From positions 2,837,501 through 2,901,500 of the forward strand of contig OX438754.1 of NCBI GenBank assembly GCA_949316235.1: a stretch of DNA of 64,000 nt. Reading direction: 5' to 3'. The translations under genes were made by a program, and so were the position numbers. Of this stretch, positions 29,701 through 40,954 are shown piece after piece. Below the pieces are notes generated by a model. That model made no database searches. It was given only the letters and a program-made list of their open reading frames with translations, and was not told the origin of the DNA. How positions within the stretch are numbered: position 1 is the first letter of the stretch; every line of letters begins with the position of its first letter. This DNA comes from Oegoconia quadripuncta. Its lineage: Eukaryota > Arthropoda > Insecta > Lepidoptera > Autostichidae.

Positions 29701-32700
29701 GATGAAGAAGTTGAAGACATCATTGGCGTTATAAAGTATACAGATTCCCAAAAAAGTGTAGCCACATCTAACCAGTATTCGCCGGACTTCACCGACAGCA
29801 GCTCTGAAAAATACAACTCATCCGGCAAAGACACATATGTCATAGAGTACGACAGCGAGGACAGTGAGAAGAACTTCACTGTACATGAGAGCAAAAGCGT
29901 GTTGAATCTACACGAGATACCTAAAGGACCTGCAAAGGTAAACGCAAATGTACAGTATGAACCCAATGGCATCAACAGATCAGCTTCCACGAGTTTCCAC
30001 AAATGCTCTATCGTGGCGCAAGAAACGTTCACGCAAACAAGTAAAACCATAATCGAGTTGGCCGAAAACGAAGGCGGTATGCGCAGAGTTACCGATAGCA
30101 ACACTCTGGAAACACAGACCTCATTCTTGTCCATAACAGAAAACAAGACGGTGGAATACAGGATAGAAGTGTCAACTGCCCGCAATAATTACAAAAAAGA
30201 AGACATTTTAACAGACTTAAATTTCAGCAACACTGTATTACAGAAAAAACCTGCTGTGTATAATATCACCTGTAACCATGTTAACCAAGTCCTCTCGGAC
30301 TCTCTCGAAGATGCCTCCTCGAAATTTCCTTTTTCAGAGACAGACAATGAGTTAACAGAGGAAAATGAGAACAGCAGTGGGCCTGACAAAATTATAAAAA
30401 TAATAAACGACGTGTCTCAAGAAAATGTTATAAGTGAACAAGATACACAATACGAAAACACCAGCGACTTCGAATCATTCGCCGATTCTGATATAGAAGA
30501 AGATTCTTTAATGGGAAACTCTAACAAGAGGCCGGACATTGACAACGATATCGAGGATTTACATAATAAGATATTATGTGAAGTCAATGAAGTAGAAATA
30601 CATATACCCGACAAATACGGCGAACCTGATATACGCCGATTCGGTACACTGACACCGTTGACCGAAGAATCGGTTGTGAGAAGGGACAGCATAATGGACA
30701 TAACACCGCAACTCGAGAATCTCGCTGAATCAATTGAAGAAACTGTCGAAAAAGATGACATATTGTTTACAAATAAGTCAGGAATGAAAGTTAAACTTCT
30801 GAGAGATGAAGATAATAAGAATAAAGAATTGTTCAAGTTACCTCCGATACCGAACCAGAACCAATCATGTCCTAATAGTCCGCACTTAAGTTCACTGTTC
30901 AACAAACAGAATAGATTAAGTAAGGCGGGCACATTACCATGTGTCTATGAGGGAGCGAGGCAAAGGGATAGTTTACTGGACCGATGGGAGATTGGAACCA
31001 AGGAATTGGCATCAGGCGAAGGTGCACTTATTAGCGGAATTAATGGTACGTCACATATTTATTTTATATTCAATCATTTAGTAATGGGATATATTACAAA
31101 CTTTTTATACAATTATATCTTAACTTAACAAAGTGTAATACTGCCACTGGCGGCTCTGCGCACTATGATCTGGATTAAAAAATCAATCGAATATTCAAGA
31201 GCTGCATAATTATATAACGTAAATGCTTTGCAAATTGACTTATTGACTCCCAACATTATCCTAGCAAATTTCAAATATTATATATAAGTTTTTCGTTTCA
31301 ATGATAATGTAACGAAATAACATGATCCAGATAAAAGATTTTTGTCCCTTCATGATCCAGTTCGCCATTGTATTACTCGCCTCGGGATTTACTAATTTGA
31401 CCAGAGGGGTAGAAACTTCAGATTTCCATTTATTAAGATACACACCTCCTTTTTGCACTCTCATAAGATAAACAATACACGCTTATCTGTTTAGGGTACT
31501 CTTGATCTTAACTGGCCTTTCTGTATGACGTCCCCGATTTAATCATGGTACTTTGACCGTGGTTACCCCTCCCAGCAGTACCATCTACATTCACTTTGTA
31601 TATCTCCTTCATCAGACTTCTTTCATTCATCCTCTTCTCATGCATAAACCATTTATGAATATCTTTTTCAAACTTTATCATTACGTCTTCTTTCATACCC
31701 CATAACTCCCAAATTACATTATTCCTTACTCTATCTTTGTATTCTATTCTATTTTGCATGAGTTTGCACTATTCCGATCTCAGAACAATAACTAAAGGTT
31801 ATTCTTGTGAGAATCTGAATTACCCATTACACAAAGTAACGTCACCGAATACAGACCATGATCTGCTCTTCATTTGAGGCCAGGACTTTAGTTAATTAAT
31901 CTTCGTCTTGTTACGTGGCGCCTTTGAAAACGGTAATAATGGTGATGACCATATAGTCTGATCTATTTATGTCGTGACGGCATGCACAAGGACTACATGT
32001 TTGAGACGCGGCGATGCACAGTGAGGGGTCTTTAAACCATTTATTTCCACACACCGAAAAAAACAACATACAAGAAATCAAAACAGAGGAAATCAAGGTC
32101 TTCTTTCACTCTCCACACGCGGCAGTCGGATGAATTATATTTTTATGTGTATCACGCATCAACGGCCTATAATCGTCCACTGCTAGAGAAGGGCCTCTCC
32201 CGAAGATGGTTTGTATTTACTTTTCACGGGAAGGAGTTGTGCTAATCGCTGGGTTGTCGATCGCAGATACGAAGCTGCACCAAAATGAAGCTGCTACCCA
32301 TACTTCATGTTAGTATGACTAAGTATTGAAGTAGATGGGTATTCTCTAAACCATATCATGTAATGGGTAACCGAGGATTATAAAAACATGGTAGAGATGT
32401 CAACGAGGCCTGTAGTTTATCGGCGAGGTCGCCCACAAACTCGTTTCGTTTCATACATAATGATTGCGTTGTGCGAACAAACACACACTATTTTAAAAAT
32501 GGCTACACTAAACCCATCTTCCTAATTTTTGCTTTGAAACAGTACCTACATGAACAACAAGTTTATCAAATCTATAGGTTGAAATTTAATTCGTTTAATT
32601 CCTGTTTACTGGTGACTTGAAATTGATAGAATTCCATATTAAAGGTGGGTTCACAATGGTTATTTTTGTATGGCCAATCGATATTTGTTTGATTGAAATC

Positions 32701-35700
32701 GACTTTGGTTCCTTGGGGAAAGGTTTGTATTCAAAAGTGGCGTCACCAGTTAATGGGAATTATACGAATTCAAATTCACTTTGTATTTCGTTGTGTGTGT
32801 TTGTGTTTAGATTTCAAAGTTCAAGGAAGATTTAACACCATCCAGCTGCCTCCGATTCACGCGGAAGGTCACAGTACGAATAATACTAATAGCGCCAGAA
32901 CCGACCCGCAGGTCAATGTGAACGGAAGCAGTGCTTCAGAGGTTGCCCGCGATGCTATCAATATTAAGGACAGGATCAGAGAACTGAAGATGACCACCAA
33001 GAATATCAAGTCTTGGACCCATACGAAGTACAATGTGTCGTAAGTAGCTGCCATCAGTTCAATCAATAAAATAGGATAAAGAGCAATAAAGTTATATGAT
33101 TTATCAGTCGCCTAGGTGCCGGCTGCGGTGTAGTGAATTTTCATAGAGATTGAGTCTCACTCAACAAGGGGGTTCCCATTACAATGTTAAATATAAACAT
33201 TGTTTATTTTGATGCAGAATAGGTTCGCCTTTGACCTCAATCACACGTGATAAATCACAAAGATGGGGCCTTAAGTGGAAGCGTGCTCACCAGCAACCCC
33301 AATCTTATTTGGGGGGCTGGTTATCTTATCTCAAACAACAGGAACACAACAATGCTGTCGACGTATTGTTTGGCGGCAATTTAGGCAAAATGGTGGTAGA
33401 AGACGGACATTTCAAATGTCAAACCAACCAAACCGAGTACTATCAGAGGAAATCGAACCGATTCGTAAACCCTTTGTTGTTTATTTTGAGCCACGGGGCG
33501 GTTTAAAACGGTTCGATAACCATTTGAAGTTACGCTTGCGGAATGACTCTCGGTTTCACAGATAACTAAAATAGCACCTGCGTTACCAGGCGAACAGACA
33601 GCAGGAGCAACTCTCCCGGTAGCACATCTTCGCCAGACGAGAACAGACTCTGCGACGTCGCTGACCGCGGCTGTGAGACGCTCTGCGTAGAACTCCTGCG
33701 ACGACTGCGCTCTACTTCCTGGTTGGTGTATATTTGGATTGGAGCCTGGTTTATAGCATCGTCCTCTTGCTTATAGCGAGAGGGCAGAAGCTGTAGGTAA
33801 TATAAATAAAAAATTCAATTCAATTCATTTATTCTCACAACTTACACTAACAGTACTTAACCTAACATGTAAGCCTTAGTCAATATTAAATATAGGATTA
33901 TTACATACCATGTCATTTGAAATTTAATATAGGTGGGTATAATTATCAATCAATAAATGTCTCTTAATACTAAAAATTTAACTGATATTACGTAAAGACT
34001 GATTAACAATAAAATAGCATGCAATACAAATTGAATTACCCATAAGCCGGATCATAAAATGTATTCAAAATAATATGAGTCAAAACTGATTCTAAATATC
34101 GTCCGTCTGAAAGCAGGAAAAAGGAGAGCATTTATAAGTGCTAGGGCCTCATAGAGGGGGGTGTGCGTCATGGCCACAGCGCGTGCCCTTGGTAAGGCGA
34201 ACACGGGGTGCCGGCGCAGCAAGTATCTCTGCATCAAGCCCCACGTATGCAAGTAGAGGTGGATTGGTTGTCAGTCCAGGGATCAACCTAAAAAAGTAAC
34301 ATAGTAGGGATGTTTTACGCCTCACCTCAAGGGAGCGGTACTCTACCATGCTTAGAATGTACAGAATGGGGTACATGTAGGGGTAATATCCGTAAATTTT
34401 ACTGTATAGGAATCGAATGAAGGACTTCTGTATTCGCTCCGCCATAAGAATATACTGTGTCTCCCATAAGTTAAACTGACCTTTCAGGTTTGAAGTGATG
34501 GACACTCTTGAGGCAATACCAAGAGTTCTGCAGAAGTTCTGGGGAGTTATCTCTGAACATCGCATCGCTGATCTGATAAGACAGGTATATTAATAAATAA
34601 TACTATCATCAATAAATAATATACCGCCAATAAATGTGATAAATTAACCGACTTCAATGCGATTACATTCTCTATCTCCCGAGAGATCATCATTTTATCA
34701 CTTTTGTCACATTCGCCAGACGCATCAATTTGATGCAGGCACAGTCATGGTACGTTTTCCGTCAACTGTTAAGGAGTTACGGTCTCCGGTATACCCACCA
34801 TCATCAGATCTTGATGAAATTGAAATGGGACCGTTTTGAGAGTATCTTCTTCATAATGAAAAAATAATGCCATCGAAGAATTCCTCCTTTTTTGAAACAA
34901 TATAATTCCCAGACGACCCACATCACACTACCAATCACAAAGTTTATCTACCATGAATTTCCGCGGACGATTTGCGTTATCGAAATATACCAGAAATGCT
35001 GCTCGTTGCCGGTGCGAGACAGTGATTGGTTGACTGTAACGAGAGTAGTTTACGTGAATTAATCATGGCAGCAGACGTGTGCAACCAGTGTAGACTTAGA
35101 AAATGTATGCAATCAGTCAATCAGGTACTGGTGTGGCAAATCCTCTCATAAAAAACGATGTAAGTCTTACCTATAGCGAGTTCTTTATCTGGAGTTATGT
35201 AGGCTGTTGATGTAGCGTGTACAAAACAGGCTAGACGGCAAGAAACGGTTAAAATCTTGGACCTACCTACCTAAATGGACAGCATATACTTTAACACCCG
35301 TATTTTTGGCTCAATTCACCCGATGTTAAGTGAAGATGAGGTGGACGAACAGTACAGCTACCTGTCACTAGGAGAGGATATGCCCCATAAAACAACCACG
35401 CATACCCAGTGCGTTTTGGTGGATACTTTGTGTCAGACCGTGACAGCTAGTGTTTTGAAGCCGCTCCTGTAGGCCACCGACGACTGTAAAGCACACTCTT
35501 ATAGAAATTCCACTAGTGTACGGTTTACGTACAAGTTACTTTTATTTGTGCTGCGCTTGCGCCCTCCTTTTGGCATATAAACAAAAGGGCAGTCGACGCA
35601 ATTACGCCGTCTCGATCGGTCACAATTAGCTATCCAAACACTGTAATTTATGTAAGCAATAAACCTTTTGCTCATTATTGGGTGTGTCAACTTAACTACT

Positions 35701-38700
35701 CTTTAACTTAGAACTAAACTCCTTTTAATTTAACTTTAACTATACCTAACTACTCCGAAGACATCCAAGACCATACAACTAGAATGAAATAGCCGATGCC
35801 ACTGTGCATAAGTGATTCGTCACTGCTTAGCAAAGATGAATTTCTATGACTTAAACAGGTGAACGGTCACATAGAGTCCCCGCGGCCGCAGGTCGCTCGC
35901 AGTGCGTGTACCACCATAGCGGCCATTTTGAAGAACACCAACTACACAAAGAAGCCGGTAAGTTAGAACTGAAGGAAATGAAAGTTCTACATTTGAAACA
36001 CTGCTCTATCGTAAGACCCTGATCATCATAGATTATTCTAAACCTCACAAAGACGACTAATGTTAGCCCAAACTCGATAGTTTTACTGTATGCCGTTGCT
36101 AAGTTCTATTGCCCAACCCCCGGTTCCATCATTACCCGGGACACCATCTACACTGTGACCTTCCCAGTCCACCTGTGCCCAGCTGGGTCGAGTCACGAAG
36201 TGTATATGTACAGAAGGGGTGGGACAGCTCTGGCCAGGGTCAAAACAGAACACGGATCACCACACCAACTTATTTATTGCATGAAACTGGTAGTACAGAG
36301 GATCGAACTAAAAAAGACCAAAAAAAGAACAGAGGCCTTAAAACTAAAAAAATAACCATTGAGATGTAAAAAAATTATTAAAATAACGGTTCGACTGAGT
36401 TGAAATCTGGAAATCAATGTGCCAAAAAAAAGGATCCGTCAGTTCATCAGTCAGTTTAAAATTTCGAATTTGAACTCCAATAACCCAAACCCACCAATGA
36501 GTATCAGTTCAAAAGAACGACACCGTTACAAGACTACTTGTCAAGAAAAATGAAACGGGCCCTAACGCAATGGAGTAGCAAATTTTGTTTTAATACAATC
36601 ACCAGATATTGCATTGTCATCCGACTTAATTATTGCAAAATTTAAGCTGATTTGAACACCGGGATGTCGGTCAAATATAACTTGTAAAATTTCACCCGAA
36701 AAAGGCATTAGGCAAAACCTATATAACCAGCTTTTTGGCAGGCATCTTCGCCTGCGTGGGATAACTTTATCGCGGATATGTTTAATTTGTTTATCCCGCG
36801 GGAACTACTCACTTTATCGGGATAAAAAATATCCTGTTTTAGTCCAGGGTATGCTCTACGTACATACCAAACGTTGTCCAAATCCTTTCATTCGTTTCGC
36901 CGTGAATGAGCAATAGACAAGCAAACCCCCAAACTTTCGCATTTATAAAATATCAGTTAAGTTAGTTAGTTCAATATATCGCCTATTACCAATCCCAATT
37001 CTAGATAGCTTTCTAAACTCATTAAACGTACTTCTAAACATTTACCACGTACAGGGACATTGTGTTATTTTATAAATATTTTACCACTCAATAAAGACCA
37101 AAACTCGGACCCTTATCTGAATTTAGCAGCGTTGTATGCTGCCCGCCCATACACTCCCTACTCACCAAAATACTTGCCTTGACCATGTCCTTCTGAGATC
37201 CCCATGCCCAACATGAAAAACTTTATTTTTACTTATTTCTTCAGTCTGAAAAGTCGCACAAGAATTTTGATAGTTATTATACGAGCAATACCTATGGTTG
37301 AATTTAGCTTGTAAGGAAAATCGATTTACCTTCTCCGCTCTATGCTAATAAGTTATACATTTTTTTACATATGGTGTCACATAGGACTTCTACGAAGCAA
37401 TCACTATCCTTTTGATCAAGACTGGGAGCTACAGCCGGCCCGTGCGGCGGGCCGCCAACGTCGCACTGGACGACATCGTGTGCGGCGTGGAGCTGAGCCA
37501 CGCGGTCACAGCTCTGTGCATCCACGGGGCCGGGTAAAGGCCATTGGCTTTAAAGATATAACACCTGAATCGAGGGTTAAAAAGTATACTATTCTTCGCA
37601 GGTTAAATCATAAAGTGACATGTCCCATTTGTTTAATTAAACACAAGGTTCCGGAATTATCAGAATACTTGCTCTGCGATATTCGGGCTGATTATTATAT
37701 AACACTTTTACGGATAATGAACCTGACACAATAGATGTTTTATTGTTATTACATCTACGGACATTCAGTGTCCGCGAAAGTGTTAACTTCGGAAAAAATA
37801 CATTATATACGAAGAAGCTCTTTCTCTTGGGATACAGCCTTTTATATCTTATTTTTGTCCTCAATAGGTTGTCTTAAGCCAGATATATAGTACAGATTCA
37901 ATCCCGTCTCTACATTCTCTCATTGTAACTCCTATAATGTAGGATCAACAGTGTTGCTTGACTAGTAGGTTTGAATAGAATACAGATGGTGCTCTAAGTG
38001 ACTCTGTTTCTACCTTGGACATTCTTAAAGAAAGAAAGAGTAGGAAAAAAGGTTTCCCACTGGAAATGGGAAATGGGAGGTGTAGCCAAAGAAATGCAAA
38101 AGCGGCTCTTCAACTCTTGTGTGAAGACGTCGAATGAAGGTCGGTCCCTTACTGTCATATAACGCCACTGACAGCGTCTAGATGCAGAGAACGAGAGTGT
38201 AAAGGAAGGCTATCAAGAGTGGGTAATACTGATATGTTCTCCTGCCGAGTAGAAAACTAAATCTGAGCAGAAATTGTATCTACTTGTGATTAATTTCTAT
38301 ACTTTCTGACGAGCTACTTGGACCAATTTTGTACTTAAATGGAATCACGTTGTAGTAACTCAGTCGCGTGTGCGACGGTCATGGGATCAGGTGCTATTAA
38401 AAAATCAGCCTACTGAGTTTACGTGAAGATTTGTATGAAGAAATATGCGCAGCGCCTCTAGCAGATAGTTTTCAAAACGATTTTTTTCATAGGTACTTTT
38501 TGCGTAAACGCTAAGGCGATGGTAAAGTTAAAAACGAGGCAAAACTCGCATTTCGCACACAGGGCTCGTATTCACAGAGTGGTTACGAAGCGAACTCGGT
38601 TTATGACATTTTCATGTCGACAGACTTGGCCTCGGGCCAAGTGTTCTGTATAACCCAATGACATTTGATAAATTCCAAGTGGAAATGTCAAACTGGGCAT

Positions 38701-39660
38701 TTGATATCGAATTAGAATGTTATGGACCGTGTTTCCTCGGAAACTTTCCGCTATCGAACCATTGTGAATACGGGATGGACTCAGCCTCTCGCTCGCACTG
38801 AGCCTTAAACTAACAAACAATAATCTGAATCTAACGACCTGTGACGACATGCAGGCATAAAAGCGGCCTAGTCCGGTGCGCGGCGGCGCGTCTCCTCGTG
38901 GTGTGCTGTGCATTAGCTGGCGGCGGCCGCGACCTGCTGCGGACCCGGCCCGCCTCCGCCGCCGGGGCGCGCCGTCACGCGCTGCGGGCCCTCGCCGCGC
39001 TGCTGGACGACAAGAGCACGGACACCAGGTGAGCGTGACGTCACTGCCGCCCTCGCCGCGCTGCTGGACGACAAGAGCACGGACACCAGGTGAGCGTGAC
39101 GTCACTGCCGCCCTCGCCGCGCTGCTGGACGACAAGAGCACGGACACCAGGTGAGCGTGACGTCACTGCCGCCTTCGCCGCGCTGCTGGACGACAAGAGC
39201 ACGGACACCAGGTGAGCGTGACGTCACTGCCGCCCTCGCCGCGCTGCTGGACGACAAGAGCACGGACACCAGGTGAGCGTGACGTCACTGCCGCCCTCGC
39301 CGCGCTGCTGGACGACAAGAGCACCGACACCAGGTGAGCGTGACGTCACTACCACCTTCGTCACGCTGCTGGATGACAAGATGGCTGGTTGGATAAACTT
39401 CGACATCAAATAAGAGCCAGGTATGTATTGTAACGGCACTAAGCTGAAATATCTTTTTTTTTTCTCACTTTACTATATACAAAATTAAAAGTGTGATTTT
39501 GTCCCCAAGGAAATACGCTGAACGTCTGTATTCGATGCTTCGTCCGCTCGCCAATTTCGAGGCTTTCTATTTAACGGACGTGGATGTGGACCTGGCTTCC
39601 AGGCAGATGAAGAAATACGATCAGCTGCTTTTATGTGGGCCACCCAAGGAAGTGAGGTGA
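29701..39660 (+). CDS. TOG-domain protein, TOGARAM/crescerin family (5' end not found)
   Basis: Exons: 29701-31045, 32811-33039, 33590-33721, 34488-34584, 35859-35957, 37385-37533, 38855-39028 and 39510-39660 (stop TGA 39658-39660). All borders are GT..AG and all phases agree, giving 791 residues. The first about 560 residues are acidic, serine- and asparagine-rich linker (the large exon and the next two). The rest is one TOG (HEAT-repeat) domain: FEVMDTLEAIPRVLQKFWGV, EHRIADLIRQVNGHI, DFYEAITILLIKTGS, RRAANVALDDIV, HKSGLVRCAAARLL, LAALLDDKSTDTR and KYAERLYSML. The order and phrases match the C-terminal TOG domain of TOGARAM proteins, which bind tubulin and support ciliary microtubules. The large exon starts after a good acceptor (gattctcag); an ATG at 29659 in the same frame is possible but would be an odd start for this family. 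The exon 3 donor may instead be 33727 (adds two residues). Confidence 0.75.
31400..31760 (-). mobile_element. LINE reverse-transcriptase C-terminal fragment
   Basis: In the first mapped intron of the TOG gene, antisense. The minus strand reads EKRMNERSLMKEIYKVNVDG then TAGRGNHGQ, the 'ERM.E..L.K.IYEA.V.G..GRGRPR' end of the same LINE family as 9640-10770 and 16060-16240. Confidence 0.7.
33229..33505 (-). mobile_element. SINE family B, reverse, diverged
   Basis: tgacctcaatcacacgtgat...gtggaagcg, ggaacacaacaatgctgtcg, ggcggcaatttagg, and a head remnant ending gagccacggggcgg. Located 85 bp before exon 3 of the TOG gene. Confidence 0.7.
33808..34478 (-). mobile_element. LINE 3' part (reverse transcriptase C-terminus and UTR), reverse
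   Basis: The minus strand reads LMAERIQKSFIRFLYSKIYG, then YYPYMYPILYILSMVEYRSL, EVRRKTSL and GLTTNPPLLAYVGL, the familiar C-terminus of a lepidopteran non-LTR reverse transcriptase ('RIQKRFLRYLY..KYG.YPYLYP..FLLGM..Y.SLEVRR'). The 3' UTR reaches an (ATTCA)n start at about 33808. The 5' truncation point is only about 10 bases from the acceptor of TOG exon 4. Confidence 0.8.
34636..34900. repeat. 'accgacttca' dispersed repeat, copy 3
   Basis: attaaccgacttcaatgcga, attctctatctcccgagaga tcatca. Similar to 2343-2515 and 11829-11990, but the right part differs. Confidence 0.45.
34901..35858. other. TOG gene intron 4, remainder
   Basis: Includes a SINE family B scrap at about 35310-35345 (acccgatgttaagtgaagat gagg). 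Nothing else was recognised. Confidence 0.4.
36230..36545 (+). repeat. Dispersed repeat, also at 61275-61530
   Basis: ggccagggtcaaaacagaac acgga... attgagatgtaaaaaaatta, gaaatctggaaatcaatgtg, cgaatttgaactccaataac, gagtatcagttcaaaagaac. About 85% of a 250-bp span recurs at 61275-61530 in the same orientation. Lies in TOG gene intron 5. Class unknown. Confidence 0.65.
36735..36955 (-). mobile_element. Helitron-like element, reverse, diverged
   Basis: Minus strand: tgcgaaagtttgggggttt near the 5' end, gagtagttcccgcgggataa acaaattaaacatatccgcg near the 3' end. Same family as the cleaner copy at 58185-58410. Confidence 0.45.
38563..38776. mobile_element. MITE, 'ggcccgtatt' family
   Basis: ggctcgtattcacagagtgg at the left and the inverted cgaaccattgtgaatacggg at the right. 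Inside TOG gene intron 6, about 80 bp before exon 7. Confidence 0.55.
38988..39353. repeat. Six exact 61-bp tandem copies of the exon 7/intron 7 junction
   Basis: Each unit holds the last 41 bases of TOG exon 7 (coding ALAALLDDKSTDTR), a perfect CAG|GTGAGC donor, and 20 bases of intron. Donors are at 39029, 39090, 39151, 39212, 39273 and 39334. Units begin at 38988 plus multiples of 61, and differ by only two or three bases. A degenerate seventh unit follows to about 39395. Each unit contains TGACGTCA (39036-39043, then every 61). In the native frame, reading past the first donor gives AGG TGA, i.e. an immediate stop. Confidence 0.95.
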
Positions 39661-39984
39661 TACGACCGCCAGGTGGCAGACAAACCGTGTTTATATTTAG
39701 ACACTGGGTGTCGAGTATTATGGTAAGAGTGTCGGAACTGTCGGATAGTGTCACGTCTAGTCTAGGAGTGTGTCACAATGTAAACACGGTAAGGTTTTAA
39801 ATTAAGGTCATTATGTTTTAGATGAATGAACTTATCGACTGAATATCGGCAAATACCTACCCTAATTTTCCATTTGTGGCTACGCCTACAAAATACTTAG
39901 GCCGGAGTTTTTTAAAGAAGTTTCTTGGCTTGTAATCTGGCTCTTTTGCACACGTTATTACTCTTAAAATCGAATATAATATAT

Positions 39985-39990
39985 AATAAA
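39985..39990 (+). terminator. Possible polyadenylation signal of the TOG gene
   Basis: AATAAA 325 bases after the stop codon. A second candidate is at about 40237. Positional inference only. Confidence 0.35.
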
Positions 39991-40439
39991 TAATATTGTG
40001 AAGTTAGAGGATACTTTTGATTTACAGGCATATCAACTTGTAAGATATTTAATCTCTATAATTGTATTTATTTAAAATTTAAAGACCAAGTTAAAGTAAA
40101 TTTTCTTGCGAATTAATTTGAACCCTGATGCTTAGGTATTTTGAATCTTTTAGTGCCTTTCTGACAACCACACTAGATGTCTAGGTATTTAAAAAGCGTA
40201 CATAAAAAATGAGACAACCCATTGTATTAAATTATAAATAAAATGAACCATTTTGGTAAAAATTATTAAATTATATACATAAAATATAACTGAATGGGTA
40301 AAATCCATAAAAATAGAGGACAATAATTGCGTTACTCGCTTTACTAGTTTATCTTTCATTTGTTTTGGAGATAAATTAACGGAATCATGTACGCGGCGAG
40401 AATTCCATGAAACTTAGGGCACCTTCACGTTAGGCGGAT

Positions 40440-40905
40440 AAGCATTTTGTGATGCATTGACATGAGCCGCAGTAAAGCAATGCTGTCATATAAGTACGAA
40501 GTTAGCAGCGCCGCCTTATTGTGCATTCAGATAAGCAACGCTATCAGCTGATGCTTTCACAAGCGCCACCTCAGCAGGGCTGCCTTGTTGTGCATTCAGA
40601 TAAGCAGCGGTAGCAGCAGATGCTTTCACAAGTACCACATCAGCAGCGCGGTTGTGGTGCGTTCATATAAAGGGCGGTACCAGCAGATGCTTTCACATGT
40701 GCCACGTCAGCAGCGCTGCCTTGTTGTACATTCAGATAAGCAGTGGTAGCATCTGACGCTTTCACAAGTACCACATCAGCAGCGCTGTTGTGTTACCTTC
40801 AGATAAGCAGCGATAGCAGCTGATGCTTTCACAAGTGCACGTCAGCAGGGCTGCCTTGTAGTGCATTCGGATAAGCAGCGCTAGCAGCCGATGCTTTCAC
40901 AAGTG
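40440..40905. repeat. Tandem array with alternating 67- and 69-bp units
   Basis: The anchor gctttcac occurs at about 40553, 40622, 40689, 40758, 40825 and 40893. Type A units contain tgccac.tcagcag.gctgcc ttgttgtgcattc; type B contain taccacatcagcagcg.tgttgtg. A and B alternate, so the true repeat is a dimer of about 136 bp. Confidence 0.8.
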
Positions 40906-40954
40906 CCAAGATTTTTAATTGGGCAGCTTTGCAGCGCTGCTAACACCATCAGAT

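Noticed and set aside
29697..30932. Long minus-strand ORFs (162, 66 and 171 codons) over the large TOG exon
   Set aside because: They are antisense shadows of a genuine 1.35-kb coding exon, serine/leucine-rich as expected from reversed acidic codons.
34052..34252. A separate host gene on the minus strand in TOG intron 3
   Set aside because: It continues into a recognisable LINE reverse-transcriptase C-terminus with an adjacent LINE 3' UTR.
37342..37734. 130-codon plus ORF overlapping TOG exon 6
   Set aside because: It is in a different frame from the exon; the exon frame is fixed by flanking phases and by TOG similarity.
38988..39353. CRISPR-like array
   Set aside because: Contiguous tandem units without spacers, in a eukaryotic gene.
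38572..39439. Minus- and plus-strand ORFs across the GC-rich exon 7 and the 61-bp array
   Set aside because: They are created by the repeat and by high GC, which removes stop codons. The spliced frame is set by phase agreement with exons 6 and 8.
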